NCBI GenBank assembly: GCA_016177705.1
Contig: JACOUT010000002.1
Location: 1 to 64,000 of the forward strand
Reading direction: 5' to 3'
DNA: 64,000 nucleotides
Source of the DNA: Deltaproteobacteria bacterium
Lineage (GTDB): Bacteria > Myxococcota > UBA727 > VGSZ01
Below are positions 33,133 to 42,127 of the stretch, one piece after another. Both the position numbers and the translations under genes were made by a program. The number at the start of each line of letters is the position of its first letter. The stretch's first letter is position 1. The notes under the pieces are model-generated. The model did not search any database. It had not been told where the DNA came from and saw nothing but the letters and a program-made list of their open reading frames with translations.

Positions 33133-33681
33133 GTGACCAAGCAGGAAATCTCGCACCAGACCTGGTTGAAGAGCGTCGTCGGCAAGGACCTGAGCGACGG
33201 CGAGGCGCGCGAGCTGTTCATGATCTCGCGGCGTGAGCGCTTCAAGAAGGGCGACAAGCTGTTCGACGAGGGGGAGGCCGCGGTGGCGCTGTTCTTGGTC
33301 GCCGACGGCACGGTCGAGATCGGCAAGAAGATCGCCGGCGGCAAGGAGCACACCGCGATCGCGTCGCTCCACGCCGGCGCCATCGTCGGCGAGATGAGCC
33401 TGCTCACCAAGGAGAAGCGCTCCGCCTCGGCGGTGGTCACCTCGGAGCACGCCACCGTGTTGCGCGTGAGCTGGAAGGACTTCGAGGAGCTGCTCGCGCA
33501 GAACCCCGCCGTCGCCTACAAGCTGATGTACGCGCTGGCGCGCGTGCTCGCCGCGCGGCTGCGCTCGATCAACGCGCGCCTGGCCGAGGCGGCCGAGCGC
33601 AGCCTCGACGCCAACCCGCACGAGCAGGTCGAGGAATTCCAGGCGTTCAAGAAGCGCCTGTTCTCGGACTGGTCATTCTGA
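33133..33681 (+). CDS. Cyclic nucleotide-binding domain protein without HTH
   Basis: The 182-residue protein has a CRP-type cNMP-binding beta barrel: RFKKGDKLFDEGEAAVALFLVADGTVEI, then AIVGEMSLLTKEKRSASAVV. The phosphate-binding cassette has GEMSLL in place of the classical GELAL. It has a C-terminal helix but no helix-turn-helix, so it is probably a stand-alone sensor that modifies another protein. The start is GTG at 33133. It overlaps no gene; a strong hairpin terminates the unit after its stop. Confidence 0.85.
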   Translation: MTKQEISHQTWLKSVVGKDLSDGEARELFMISRRERFKKGDKLFDEGEAAVALFLVADGTVEIGKKIAGGKEHTAIASLHAGAIVGEMSLLTKEKRSASAVVTSEHATVLRVSWKDFEELLAQNPAVAYKLMYALARVLAARLRSINARLAEAAERSLDANPHEQVEEFQAFKKRLFSDWSF

Positions 33682-33697
33682 AGGCGCCCGCGCTCGA

Positions 33698-33817
33698 GGG
33701 ACATCGAAAAATCGAGCGAGGCAAGGCGGCCGGCGAGGCGCGAAGCGAGCATACTCCCCGTATGTGAGCGAGCGCCGAAGCCGGCCAACGCAGCCGCAGC
33801 CGATTTTGCGATGGCCC
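33698..33817. terminator. Long hairpin, bidirectional terminator between convergent genes
   Basis: Two arms of about 57 bp (33698-33754 and 33760-33817) are near-perfect reverse complements around a five-base loop TCCCC. CATAC and GTATG close the loop. AT-rich blocks (CGAAAAATCG, CGATTTTGCG) lie near the outer ends. It lies between the cNMP gene (ends 33681) and the PilZ gene (ends 33819) and abuts the latter's stop. Its size is larger than a simple terminator, so it may also be a mobile palindromic repeat. Confidence 0.8.
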
Positions 33818-33818
33818 T

Positions 33819-35207
33819 TCAGGTGCGCGCGGCCTTGATGAGTCGCCGCACGGTCTTCTGCAGCTCGACGTCGTTCGGCCGCAGGCGCAACAGCGCCTCG
33901 CCCGCGCGCGCCGCGCGCACGCGCTGCTTGGTGCGCTCGTACAGGTGCATCAGCATCTGCAGCGCCAGCGGGTCGCTCTGGTCGGCGGCGACCAGGCTCT
34001 CGCCGACGGTTGCCGCCTCGTCGACGAAGCCGGCCTTGGCGAGCACGCCGAGCGCGCGCAGGCGCACCTCGCGCGTCGGCGAGGCGTCGAGCGCCACGCG
34101 CGCCAGCCTGGCGGCCTCGTCCTTCATGCCCAGCCCTTTGACGAACACCTCGGCCTTCTGCAGCGCGTCCGCCGCGCGCGCGGCCTCGAGCGTCTCCCGC
34201 GGCGGCCGCGGCGGCGGCGCCGCCGACGGTGCCGACGGCGCCATCGGCCGTGGCACCAGCTCGGCCTCTTTGCGCAGCGCGGCCACGCGCGCGAGCAGCG
34301 CCGGCTCGAGGCGAACGAGCGCGCGCAGGGCGCCTTCGATGCGCGCCGCCTGCGGCGGCGTGGCGTCGGGGTGCGGCGCCGAGAAGATGCGCTTGAGCGA
34401 GGCGGCGCGCTTCCTCACCTCGTCCTCGTCGGCGGTGGTGGGCAGACCGAGCGCGGCAAAGCCGTCGGCGGTCTCCAGGCCCGCGAACAACTGACGCACC
34501 ACCGCCAGCACCTTGTGCAGCGGCGGGCCACGCGACGTCGGCACGGCGCCCGGCAGCTCGGCTGGGCCGCCGGCCAGGTAGCGCAACAGCGCGGCGCGCG
34601 CGGCGCCGTCGCGATCGGTGATCTGCAAGCCGGCGCCCACGCCTGGCTGCACGTGCACTACCTCGGCCACCAGGCGCAGCTGGCCGATGCGCACCTCGAC
34701 GGTGGCGCCGAGCGGTGGCGCCTGCCCCTCCGCGAACAGGCCGCCGACCTTGAGGCTCTGCTCCCACAGCGCGTGCAGCGCGGCCCGACCGGCGTCGACC
34801 ACCACCACGCGCGCGTCGACGAAGCGGGCGCTCGGCGTGCGCGGGCGGCTCGGCGCGCTGGTCGCCAGGCGCTCGACGAATGCGCGCAGCTGGGCCGCGT
34901 GGTGCGGCGACACGTCGTGGTACTGCACGCCCATGCCCGCCGGGTGGCGCTTCATCACCGAGGTGGGCTCGTCGATGACGTGGATGACGCGCGCCGACAG
35001 CCCGAGCGTGGTGTCGCTCGCCGGGTCGAGCAGGCGCACGCGCAAGGACGAGCCGGGCGCGGGCGGGTTGAGGGTCTTGATGAACATGCCGCCAAGCGAG
35101 ATGTTCTCGAGCGGCAGGCGACGCAGCGAGGCGTCGGCCTCGAGCACGTCGACGTCGCTGTGCACGCGATAGCGCGGGTGCTTGTGGGCGATGGGTGCTG
35201 GATTCAC
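33819..35207 (-). CDS. PilZ-domain protein with a helical TPR-like tail
   Basis: The protein opens with a PilZ domain: R in HKHPRYRVHSDVDVL and the second motif NISLGGMFIKT bind c-di-GMP. From residue about 120 a second PilZ-like module with a weak match (KVGGLFAEGQAPPLGATVEVRIG) is visible. Residues 220-290 resemble a J-domain-like helical pair (LGLPTTADEDEVRKRAASLK), and the last 150 residues are helical repeats of TPR type. The 462-residue multidomain layout suits a c-di-GMP-responsive scaffold. It converges with the cNMP-binding gene. The second PilZ and J-like assignments are tentative. Confidence 0.8.
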   Translation of the reverse strand: MNPAPIAHKHPRYRVHSDVDVLEADASLRRLPLENISLGGMFIKTLNPPAPGSSLRVRLLDPASDTTLGLSARVIHVIDEPTSVMKRHPAGMGVQYHDVSPHHAAQLRAFVERLATSAPSRPRTPSARFVDARVVVVDAGRAALHALWEQSLKVGGLFAEGQAPPLGATVEVRIGQLRLVAEVVHVQPGVGAGLQITDRDGAARAALLRYLAGGPAELPGAVPTSRGPPLHKVLAVVRQLFAGLETADGFAALGLPTTADEDEVRKRAASLKRIFSAPHPDATPPQAARIEGALRALVRLEPALLARVAALRKEAELVPRPMAPSAPSAAPPPRPPRETLEAARAADALQKAEVFVKGLGMKDEAARLARVALDASPTREVRLRALGVLAKAGFVDEAATVGESLVAADQSDPLALQMLMHLYERTKQRVRAARAGEALLRLRPNDVELQKTVRRLIKAART

Positions 35208-35461
35208 GACGCGACCCCCGAGGGCGCGACCTGCCTAGCGCAGCCGCCGGATTGCATGAACCCACGCCGGCCGCACGAGCCCGCGACGCGGCCGAGACGT
35301 GAGCCGGATCGCAAGGTGCCCGCCGTTCTCGACCGAGTCGATGACGACCCAGGGTGCAGTGCGCCCCGCGCGCGCGGGCCCGCGCCGGCGCCGAACTCTG
35401 CGTCCGGACGCGGCGGCGGCAGGGGCGGCCCGCTGGCACGAGCCGTGCGAAGCCCTCCCCC

Positions 35462-36241
35462 ATGGTCGAGACCTTGCCGCTGTTGCTGACGCTGCTCGCA
35501 CCCGGTGAACCGCCCGCCGACACCGAAGTGCAGCAGCGCTGGCAGGCGAGCGAGGTCGTGGTGGTGGTGGAGCACGGCGAGGGCGCACCGCCCGACGCGC
35601 TTCACGCCGCCGAGCAGGCCGCCGCCGCCTGGAACGCGGTGGGTATCGGCCCCCACCTCCTCGTGCTGGGTGACGACGAGCCCCTGGCCGACCCCCTGGC
35701 CGTCGACGAGGTCAACCGCATCGGCGTCATGCGTGAGCCGTGGCCGTACCCCTCGCAGGCCGGCGCCGCCACCATTGCGTGGGCCTCCACCAGCACGGAC
35801 GTCATCTTCGAGGCGGACCTGGCGCTCAACGCCGACTTCGAGTTCGGCGACGCCAACCTCGGCGCCTACGACCTGCAGAGCGTGCTGGCGCACGAGCTCG
35901 GTCACCTGCTCGGCCTCGACCACCTCGACGACCGGCCCGAGGCGACCATGTACCCGCTGATCCCGAGCGGAGAGACCAAGAAGCGCGACCTCAGCGAGGA
36001 CGACATCGCGGCGCTGACGGCGCGCTACGCCGGCGTGGCGCTCGCTGACCCGGAGCCGCCGCTGGAGCCGGAGCCGACGATCGAGCAACCGCCGGTGCAG
36101 CACGAGGACCGGCAGACGGTGCCTTCGCGCGGCTGTGCGCAAGGCCGCACGCCTGGCGCGGAGGGAGCGCTTGCGCTCGCTCTCGCGGTGCTCGCGCAGC
36201 GCCGACGAGCGCGCCGCACAGCCGCAGTCAGCGCGCGGTAG
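35462..36241 (+). CDS. Secreted matrixin-type metalloprotease with MYXO-CTERM-like tail
   Basis: The zinc motif HELGHLLGLDH at residues 144-154 is that of matrixins (HExxHxxGxxH), and MYPLIP after it is the Met-turn (Met163). The N-terminal 20 residues may be a signal peptide (LPLLLTLLAPG). The C-terminus has Cys225 in SRGCAQGR, a hydrophobic stretch ALALALAVLA and an RRRARR cluster, the arrangement of MYXO-CTERM sorting tails in Myxococcota. Start ATG at 35462 was chosen by homology of what follows. It is divergent from the PilZ gene. The substrate is unknown. Confidence 0.88.
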   Translation: MVETLPLLLTLLAPGEPPADTEVQQRWQASEVVVVVEHGEGAPPDALHAAEQAAAAWNAVGIGPHLLVLGDDEPLADPLAVDEVNRIGVMREPWPYPSQAGAATIAWASTSTDVIFEADLALNADFEFGDANLGAYDLQSVLAHELGHLLGLDHLDDRPEATMYPLIPSGETKKRDLSEDDIAALTARYAGVALADPEPPLEPEPTIEQPPVQHEDRQTVPSRGCAQGRTPGAEGALALALAVLAQRRRARRTAAVSAR

Positions 36242-36300
36242 ATACTTCCCGACCGCGAGAAAGCCTGGCAGCCTCGATCGCCCGACGATCCGAGGCCACC

Positions 36301-36915
36301 ATGCTGACCATCGCCTTCGCTCTCGCCCTCACCTCCACGGCCCCCGCCGGCCACCAGCACGTCGACGCGGTGACGCTCGGCGACCACCGAGCCGCGCTCG
36401 CCGTCGCCCAGGACACCGGCGGTGCCAAGACCGACAAGCCGGCCGAGAAGAGCGGCACCGTCAAGAAGCCGGCGGCCAAGGGCAAAGAGATGGACTTCAT
36501 GGAGCGCTACTTCCCATTCGGCATCAACGACGGCGCGGCCGAGCCAGTGCAGAAGAACTTCATGTTCGTCCACCTGCTCGGCTGCCTGCCGCTCGGGGGC
36601 CTGTGGGCGCCCTTGCTGCTCTACCCGTCGGAGGGCCGGCCCGAGCTCGGCTCCGACCAGCTCATCAGCTACCTCATTCCCTTCGCCATCACCTGGGGCG
36701 CGGTGGTCGGCATTTGGGTCGTCGCCGTGATCCCGAGCATCATCATCCCCTTCTGCGGGTTCATCGGCTGCATCGGCTGCCCCATCGGCGTCGCCGGCTG
36801 GTGGGTCTCGAACAACGCCTCGATGAACGCGTGGGACCGCGCTTACAAGGGGAAGTCCATCACGGCGCTGCCGCCCGAGTCGCGTCCCAGCGCCGCGGTC
36901 GCGATGGCGTACTGA
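36301..36915 (+). CDS. Membrane protein, unknown function
   Basis: The 204-residue protein has a signal-like start (MLTIAFALALTSTAPA), a charged linker, then two or three membrane segments: FVHLLGCLPLGGLWAPLLL, ISYLIPFAITWGAVVGIWVVAV and IPFCGFIGCIGCPIGVAGWW. The Cys- and Gly-rich segment CGFIGCIGC is notable. I do not recognise a family. It follows the matrixin on the same strand by 60 bp and converges with the TolC-like gene. Confidence 0.65.
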   Translation: MLTIAFALALTSTAPAGHQHVDAVTLGDHRAALAVAQDTGGAKTDKPAEKSGTVKKPAAKGKEMDFMERYFPFGINDGAAEPVQKNFMFVHLLGCLPLGGLWAPLLLYPSEGRPELGSDQLISYLIPFAITWGAVVGIWVVAVIPSIIIPFCGFIGCIGCPIGVAGWWVSNNASMNAWDRAYKGKSITALPPESRPSAAVAMAY

Positions 36916-36933
36916 CGGCGCCGGCCGCCGTGG

Positions 36934-38157
36934 TCAGCGCTCGCCGGGCACCACGTCGTCGGTGAGGCGCAGCACGTCGATGGCCGCCTCCTCGCAGCGC
37001 AGCTTGGCGCGCAGCAGACCTCGCTGCGCGGCGATCGCTTTAGCCTGCACCTCGGCAACGCGCAGCACGTCGGTCTGCCCGGCCGACAGCTCGGACTCGA
37101 CCACGGTGACGCTGGCGTCGATGAGCCCGACCGACGCCGCCTGATAGAGCAACACCAGGCGCTCGGCGCCCGCCATGCGCTCGTGCGCCGCCCGCACGTC
37201 GGCGGCCACGGCGCGCTCCTCGTCGGCGTAGAGCGCCTCGAGGCGCGCCACGTCGAGCGCGGCCTCCTGGGCGCGCGCCGACAGCGGCGAGAACAGCGGC
37301 AGCGCGAAGTCGATGCGCGCGCGCAGCGCGTCGCGCTTGGTGGTGGGCTCGTTGGCGTAGCCGAGCTGCACGCGATCGATCCACGGCACCCAGCCGACCC
37401 AGGCAGCACCTGCCTCGGCGCGCGCGCCCTGCAAGCGAGCCGACAGGCCGCGCAGCCGCGGCGATCGTTCGAGCGCGCGCGCGAGCGCCGCGGCGGGGGA
37501 GTCGCCGGCTTTGCAGCGCGAGGAGCCCTCGACCAGCGCGGGCTCCGCGTCTGCGCTCGTCAAGCTCTGCAGCCTCCCCTCGACGCGCGCCAGCTCGGCC
37601 TCGAGATCGGCCAGATCGGCGGCGGCCTCGAGCCGCTCGAGGCCGGCCAGGCGCTCGTCGAGTAGCGGGGCGGCCTCGGCTTGCACGCGCGCATGCGCGG
37701 AGGCCTCGAGGCGCCCGGCCGCGTCGAGGGCGCGCAGCCCGAGCGCGCGCTCGGCGCGCAGCGACAACGCGCGCACGAACAGGCCCCGCACCTCCACCGC
37801 CAGCGCGCGCCGCGCGGCGGCGATGTCGGCGCGGTCAGCCTCTGCCAAGCGATCGTCTGCGAAGCGGTCGACCAGATCGACCAAGGACGGCGGGCCCCAG
37901 CCGAGCGAGGCGGTGGTGTCGTCGAGCGGGCCATAGGAGACGCCGTTGTTGTCCGCGCGCGGTGACAAGAGGCCGTCGACCGCTTGGTGCTCGAGGCGCA
38001 GCTCGAGCGGCTTGAGCTCGATGGCGCGGCGCGCGGCGTCGCGCGCCGCGGTGCGCTCGGCGGCGATGACCGCGCCGCTGCGCTCGAGCGCGAGGCGCAC
38101 GGCGTCGTCCTCGGTGATGGGCGCGGCCGCCGCCGCCAACACCAACAGCGCGATCAC
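36934..38157 (-). CDS. TolC-family outer-membrane efflux protein
   Basis: The 407-residue protein begins with a short signal (MIALLVLAAAAAPITEDDAV) and contains long heptad-rich helices in two halves (RALAVEVRGLFVRALSLRAE, ADEERAVAADVRAAHERMAG), as in TolC and NodT families. It would be the outer-membrane duct of an export system. Its start overlaps the HlyD stop (ATGA), so the three genes DUF4956, hlyD and tolC are one operon. It lacks a lipobox near the start. Confidence 0.82.
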   Translation of the reverse strand: MIALLVLAAAAAPITEDDAVRLALERSGAVIAAERTAARDAARRAIELKPLELRLEHQAVDGLLSPRADNNGVSYGPLDDTTASLGWGPPSLVDLVDRFADDRLAEADRADIAAARRALAVEVRGLFVRALSLRAERALGLRALDAAGRLEASAHARVQAEAAPLLDERLAGLERLEAAADLADLEAELARVEGRLQSLTSADAEPALVEGSSRCKAGDSPAAALARALERSPRLRGLSARLQGARAEAGAAWVGWVPWIDRVQLGYANEPTTKRDALRARIDFALPLFSPLSARAQEAALDVARLEALYADEERAVAADVRAAHERMAGAERLVLLYQAASVGLIDASVTVVESELSAGQTDVLRVAEVQAKAIAAQRGLLRAKLRCEEAAIDVLRLTDDVVPGER

Positions 38158-39326
38158 GGGCCGCCCCGCGGGCCTGCGGTGAAGCTCGACTCGAAGGCCT
38201 GGCCCGGCAGCGGCGGCAGCGCGCCCTCGGCCGGGTCGAGGTCGAGGAAGACCGCGCGTCCGAAGCTCGCCTCGCTCGGGATCTGCCGGAAGCGCGCCGG
38301 CAGCTCGGCGACGGCGACGCCGAGCGCGCGCACCATGCCGGTGCGCTCCGCGCCGCGGCCGTCGGTGGGCCGCAGGCGCACGCGATCGCCCACGGCCACC
38401 TTGCCCGCGCCCTGCTCGTCCACCCAGGCGGTGGCCGTGCGCGCCGAATCGTCCTGCACGCGCACCGCCACCTCACCCGCGGCGAGCGCAGCACCTACCA
38501 CCGCCAGCACGGCGCTGACGCGGCCGGTGATGGGCGCGCGCAGGATGTGCGCGTCCTTCTCGGCGCGCAGCTGGCGCAGCCGCTCCTCCTGCGCGCGCAC
38601 GCTGGCGCGCTCAGGGCCGGTGCGCGCGTCGTCGGTGCTGCCGGTGTGCCCCTTCTTCCATTCGGCGAGGCGCTGGTCGGCCTTGGCGGCGTGGACCTTC
38701 GCCGTGGCGAGGCGCGCCGTGGCGTCGGCGACGGTCTCGGCCAGGGACGCGCGACGCAGATCGAGCTGATCGCGCTGCTCGGCCGAGGCCAGCTTCTTTT
38801 CCACCAGCTCGCGCTGCTTCTTCAACAGCTCCTCGACGGTGGCCAGCTCGGCGGCGTCACGCTTCTGGTCGGCGGCGAGCGTCGCCAGATCGACGGCGGC
38901 GCGCTCGGCGTCGGCCTCGAGGCGCGCGCCGGTCTCGAAGTCGGCGCCGCGTACGTCGAGCACCGCGGCGGCGACCGCCGACTGCAAGCGCACCAGCTCG
39001 GCCTCGGCCACCGCGATCTCGAGGTCGACCTCGGCGGTCGCGAGCTCCACCAAGGGCGTGCCCTGCGCCACCACGTCGCCGGGCCGTACCAGGACCTGCT
39101 GCACGCGCGCGGCGCGCGGTGAGGCGGCCGCCGTCTCGGGACCGTCGATGGTTGCGGGCGCGCGACCGACGGCCGAGGTGTCGAGCTGCAAGCTTGCGAC
39201 CCCGAGCGCCATCACGCCCCAGACCACCCACAGGATCACCTGGCGACGGCGCGTCGACGACGCCGACGCGGCCGCCGGCGACGAGGCGGGTGACGATGAG
39301 AGGGGCGGCGCGGGTGCGTCAGTCAT
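38154..39326 (-). CDS. HlyD-like membrane fusion protein
   Basis: The protein has one N-terminal membrane segment (ILWVVWGVMALGVASLQL, about residues 30-47), then a lipoyl half (VQQVLVRPGDVVAQGTPLVELA), a long coiled coil (about 105-240), the second lipoyl half (ILRAPITGRVSAVLAVVGAALAAGEV) and a beta-barrel. Start ATG 39326 gives this architecture; the longer frame adds a basic, unrelated extension. It overlaps DUF4956 by eight bases and the TolC gene by four. It would bridge an inner-membrane partner to the TolC duct. There is no ABC, RND or MFS transporter gene in the operon. Confidence 0.88.
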   Translation of the reverse strand: MTDAPAPPLSSSPASSPAAASASSTRRRQVILWVVWGVMALGVASLQLDTSAVGRAPATIDGPETAAASPRAARVQQVLVRPGDVVAQGTPLVELATAEVDLEIAVAEAELVRLQSAVAAAVLDVRGADFETGARLEADAERAAVDLATLAADQKRDAAELATVEELLKKQRELVEKKLASAEQRDQLDLRRASLAETVADATARLATAKVHAAKADQRLAEWKKGHTGSTDDARTGPERASVRAQEERLRQLRAEKDAHILRAPITGRVSAVLAVVGAALAAGEVAVRVQDDSARTATAWVDEQGAGKVAVGDRVRLRPTDGRGAERTGMVRALGVAVAELPARFRQIPSEASFGRAVFLDLDPAEGALPPLPGQAFESSFTAGPRGGP

Positions 39327-40011
39327 CGTCGCCTGCCCCGCTCTCGGCGGCCGCGCTCTCGAGCTCGACCTGCACCTCGAGCGCGCCGGCGTCGACGCGC
39401 AGCACCCGTGAGATGCCACCGCCGTCGTCGCCGTCCTTCAGACCGACGCGCCACCAGGTGCGGCTCTCCTTGCCCTCGGCGCCGTCGCGGCGGCGCAGCA
39501 GCGCAAACGAGGTGGCGTGCGCGCGCAAGACGGCGCGCAGCTTCTCTTCGGCGTCGGCGCTGGCGGGCATGCGCACACGTAGCTCGGCCTCGCGCTCGCC
39601 GCGCGCGCGCATCAGCGAATTGGTACCGGCCACCACCGCCAGGAACAGCGCGGTGCCGACCGCGCCGGTGACGACGTTGCCGGTGCCGGCGGCGATGCCG
39701 CCGGCGAAGGACGCGAAGATGAACACCATGTCGAGCGGGCTCGACAAGTTGGTGCGAAAGCGGATCAACGCGAGCGCGCCCACGATGCCGATGCCGCGCG
39801 CCACGCTGTTGCCGATGGCCAGCATCAGCATGGAGCCGACGATGCCGCCGACGACGAGCGCCTGCACGAAGGCCGCGGAGATGTCGCGCCCCCGCTGCAC
39901 GAAGCGGTAGACCTCGGCGATGGCCTGGCCCATCAGCCAGGCAGCCAGGATGGAGATGGCCACCTGGCGCAGCCCCGCCGTATCCACGCTGCCGAGGTCA
40001 ATGGAGCCCAT
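39319..40011 (-). CDS. DUF4956 membrane protein
   Basis: The 230-residue protein has four predicted membrane segments and the motif GIGIVGALALIRFRTNLSSPLDMVFIF, the core of DUF4956, in which GALALIRFR is the hallmark. A soluble C-terminal domain of about 100 residues follows. DUF4956 is commonly next to VTC polyphosphate polymerase or CotH genes, which are absent here. Start ATG 40011 (MGSIDLGS) precedes the first membrane segment. It is the first gene of the DUF4956-HlyD-TolC operon and is the only inner-membrane candidate for a pump or channel in it. Confidence 0.85.
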   Translation of the reverse strand: MGSIDLGSVDTAGLRQVAISILAAWLMGQAIAEVYRFVQRGRDISAAFVQALVVGGIVGSMLMLAIGNSVARGIGIVGALALIRFRTNLSSPLDMVFIFASFAGGIAAGTGNVVTGAVGTALFLAVVAGTNSLMRARGEREAELRVRMPASADAEEKLRAVLRAHATSFALLRRRDGAEGKESRTWWRVGLKDGDDGGGISRVLRVDAGALEVQVELESAAAESGAGDDD

Positions 40012-40115
40012 CTCGCACCGCCTTCTGGGCGAGCAGACCAACCGTGCCCGTCGATCTCAAGTTTTCGGCACCTGCGCCGGCTACCGCGCGGGAAACAAAC
40101 GGTCACGCGGGCGAG

Positions 40116-40403
40116 TCACCGGCGAAAGTGCGAGGGCAGCGGGTGCGGGATCTTTCGGTGCGGGTGCAGCGCCTTGGCGCGGGCCAGCAGCACCTCCTCG
40201 CTCTCCTGCCGATCGGGATCGGGCAGACACGCGTCTGCCGGGCACACCTTGGCGCACTGCTCTTCGAAGTGGTGGCCGACGCACTCGGTGCAGCGCCGGA
40301 AGTCGATGACGTGGATCTGCTCGCCCGCGCTGATGGCCCGGTTGGGGCAGACCGCCACACACGCGCCACAGCTCGTGCAGTCCTCGACGATGATGGTGGC
40401 CAT
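40116..40403 (-). CDS. YfhL-type 2[4Fe-4S] ferredoxin
   Basis: The 95-residue protein has a first cluster motif CTSCGACVAVCP and a second CTECVGHHFEEQCAKVCP with the eight-residue insert typical of the YfhL subgroup. DACLPDPDRQESEEVLLARA follows. It carries single electrons at low potential to unknown partners. The ATG at 40403 (MATIIVEDC) is chosen because the ORF upstream of it does not resemble a ferredoxin. It is divergent from the chemoreceptor by 78 bp. Confidence 0.93.
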   Translation of the reverse strand: MATIIVEDCTSCGACVAVCPNRAISAGEQIHVIDFRRCTECVGHHFEEQCAKVCPADACLPDPDRQESEEVLLARAKALHPHRKIPHPLPSHFRR

Positions 40404-40481
40404 GCGTTGATGTTGGCGATCCGTCGCCTCTGCCGCAAGGGTGAGACGACTTCCGTTCAAGAGTCGTGCTAGACGAGGCGC

Positions 40482-42083
40482 GTGGAACGAGACCTGCTCT
40501 CCTCACCCAACGTCCGCGCCGGCTTGATCGCGGCAGCCACGGGCGTCATCGCGGTGGTAGCGGTCGCGCTCGACGCGCCGGGCTGGGCGGGCATCCTGGC
40601 CGTCACCGCCGGCGCCTTCGTGGCGGCGCGCGCACTGGTGACCGTGGGCGGGCCACCGGTGGCGCCGCTGCTGCGCTACGCCGAGGCGGTCATGCAGCGC
40701 GCCGACGCCCCGTTCCCCCTCGAGCTCGACCCCGAGCAGCAGGCGGTGGCGCGGGTGATCGGCACGCTGGCCGGCAAGACCCTGCCCCCGCAGCAGGCGT
40801 CCGGCGCCGCGGGCGGCTCGCCGCTCGAGGGCCGCGGCGACGGCGTCGACATGCGGCGCACGTTGGGCGACGCCGAGGTGCAGGCGCGCAGCCAGGGCAA
40901 CTCGCTCGACGACACCAGCGCCGCCATGGCCGAGATGGCCGCCACCATCCGGACCATCGCCGCCTCGGTCGACAGCCTGGCGGTGAGCGCCGAGGAGTCG
41001 GGCAGCTCCATCCTCGAGATGGGCGCCATCAACCAGGAGATGACCGACAACATCGGCGAGCTGGCAAACGCCATCGAGGAGACCGCCGCCTCCATCGAGG
41101 AGATGATCTACTCCATCAAAGAGGTCGCCAAGAACATCGAGGACCTGGCGCTGGCCGCCGAGCAGACGTCGACCTCGATGAACCAGATGGAGGCGAGCAT
41201 CGGCCACGTCGAGGAGAACGCCACGGCAACCGCGCGCTTGTCGGAGGACGTGATCAGGGACGCCGAGCGCGGCGCCGACGCGGTCAAGCGCACGCTGTTC
41301 GGCATCGACGAGATCCGACAGAGCTCGCGCACCGCCGGTGACGTCATCCGCCAGCTCGGTGAGCGCACCGCCGCCATCGGCAACATCCTGAACGTCATCG
41401 ACGACGTCGCCGAGCAGACCAACCTGTTGGCGCTGAACGCCGCCATCATCGCGGCGCAGGCGGGCGAGCAGGGCCGCGGCTTCGCCGTGGTCGCCGACGA
41501 GATCAAGGAGCTGGCCGAACGCACCGGCGCCTCCACCAAGGAGATCGCCGAGCTGATCCGCGCCGTGCAGGAGGAGTCGAGGAACGCGGTGGCGGCCATC
41601 TCGCGCGGCGAGCGCAGCGTCGAGACCGGCGTGACGCTGTCGCGCGCTGCCGAGAACGCGCTCACCGAGATCGTCGGCTCGGCGGGCAAGTCGACCGAGA
41701 TGGTGCGCGCCATCGCCATGGCCACGGTCGAGCAGTCCAAGGGGTCCAAGGTGGTCGCCGACGCCGTCGATCGCATCGCGCGCACCGTGCAGCAGGTGGC
41801 CGCCGCCACCGCCGAGCAGGCGCGCGGCAGCGAGCAGATCATGCGCAGCACCGAGCGGATGAAGATGCTGTCGCAGCAAGTCGAGCTGTCGAGTCAAGAG
41901 CAGTCCAAGGGCAGCAAGCAGATCTCGACGTCGATCGAACACATCAACGAGATGGTGCGCCAGCTCCACCAGGCGCAGAGCGAACAGGCACGGGGCAGTG
42001 AGCAACTGCTCGCCGCCGTCGAGCAACTGCGCTCGGCGCAGTTCCGCCAGATCGAGATCCTCGAGCGCGCCCGCGTGCGTTGA
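40482..42083 (+). CDS. Methyl-accepting chemotaxis protein
   Basis: The 533-residue receptor has two N-terminal hydrophobic segments (about 10-50) joined by a very short loop, so it lacks a periplasmic ligand domain. The cytoplasmic signalling hairpin is typical: [39 protein letters not shown]. It starts at GTG 40482. An exact ligand cannot be named, and it probably senses through the membrane or through a partner. The c-heme histidine kinase gene begins 44 bp downstream in the same direction, so cotranscription is likely. Confidence 0.93.
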   Translation: MERDLLSSPNVRAGLIAAATGVIAVVAVALDAPGWAGILAVTAGAFVAARALVTVGGPPVAPLLRYAEAVMQRADAPFPLELDPEQQAVARVIGTLAGKTLPPQQASGAAGGSPLEGRGDGVDMRRTLGDAEVQARSQGNSLDDTSAAMAEMAATIRTIAASVDSLAVSAEESGSSILEMGAINQEMTDNIGELANAIEETAASIEEMIYSIKEVAKNIEDLALAAEQTSTSMNQMEASIGHVEENATATARLSEDVIRDAERGADAVKRTLFGIDEIRQSSRTAGDVIRQLGERTAAIGNILNVIDDVAEQTNLLALNAAIIAAQAGEQGRGFAVVADEIKELAERTGASTKEIAELIRAVQEESRNAVAAISRGERSVETGVTLSRAAENALTEIVGSAGKSTEMVRAIAMATVEQSKGSKVVADAVDRIARTVQQVAAATAEQARGSEQIMRSTERMKMLSQQVELSSQEQSKGSKQISTSIEHINEMVRQLHQAQSEQARGSEQLLAAVEQLRSAQFRQIEILERARVR

Positions 42084-42127
42084 CGGCCGCACTACCCACG
42101 CGACGCTCGTGGGCGTAGCGTGGCACC

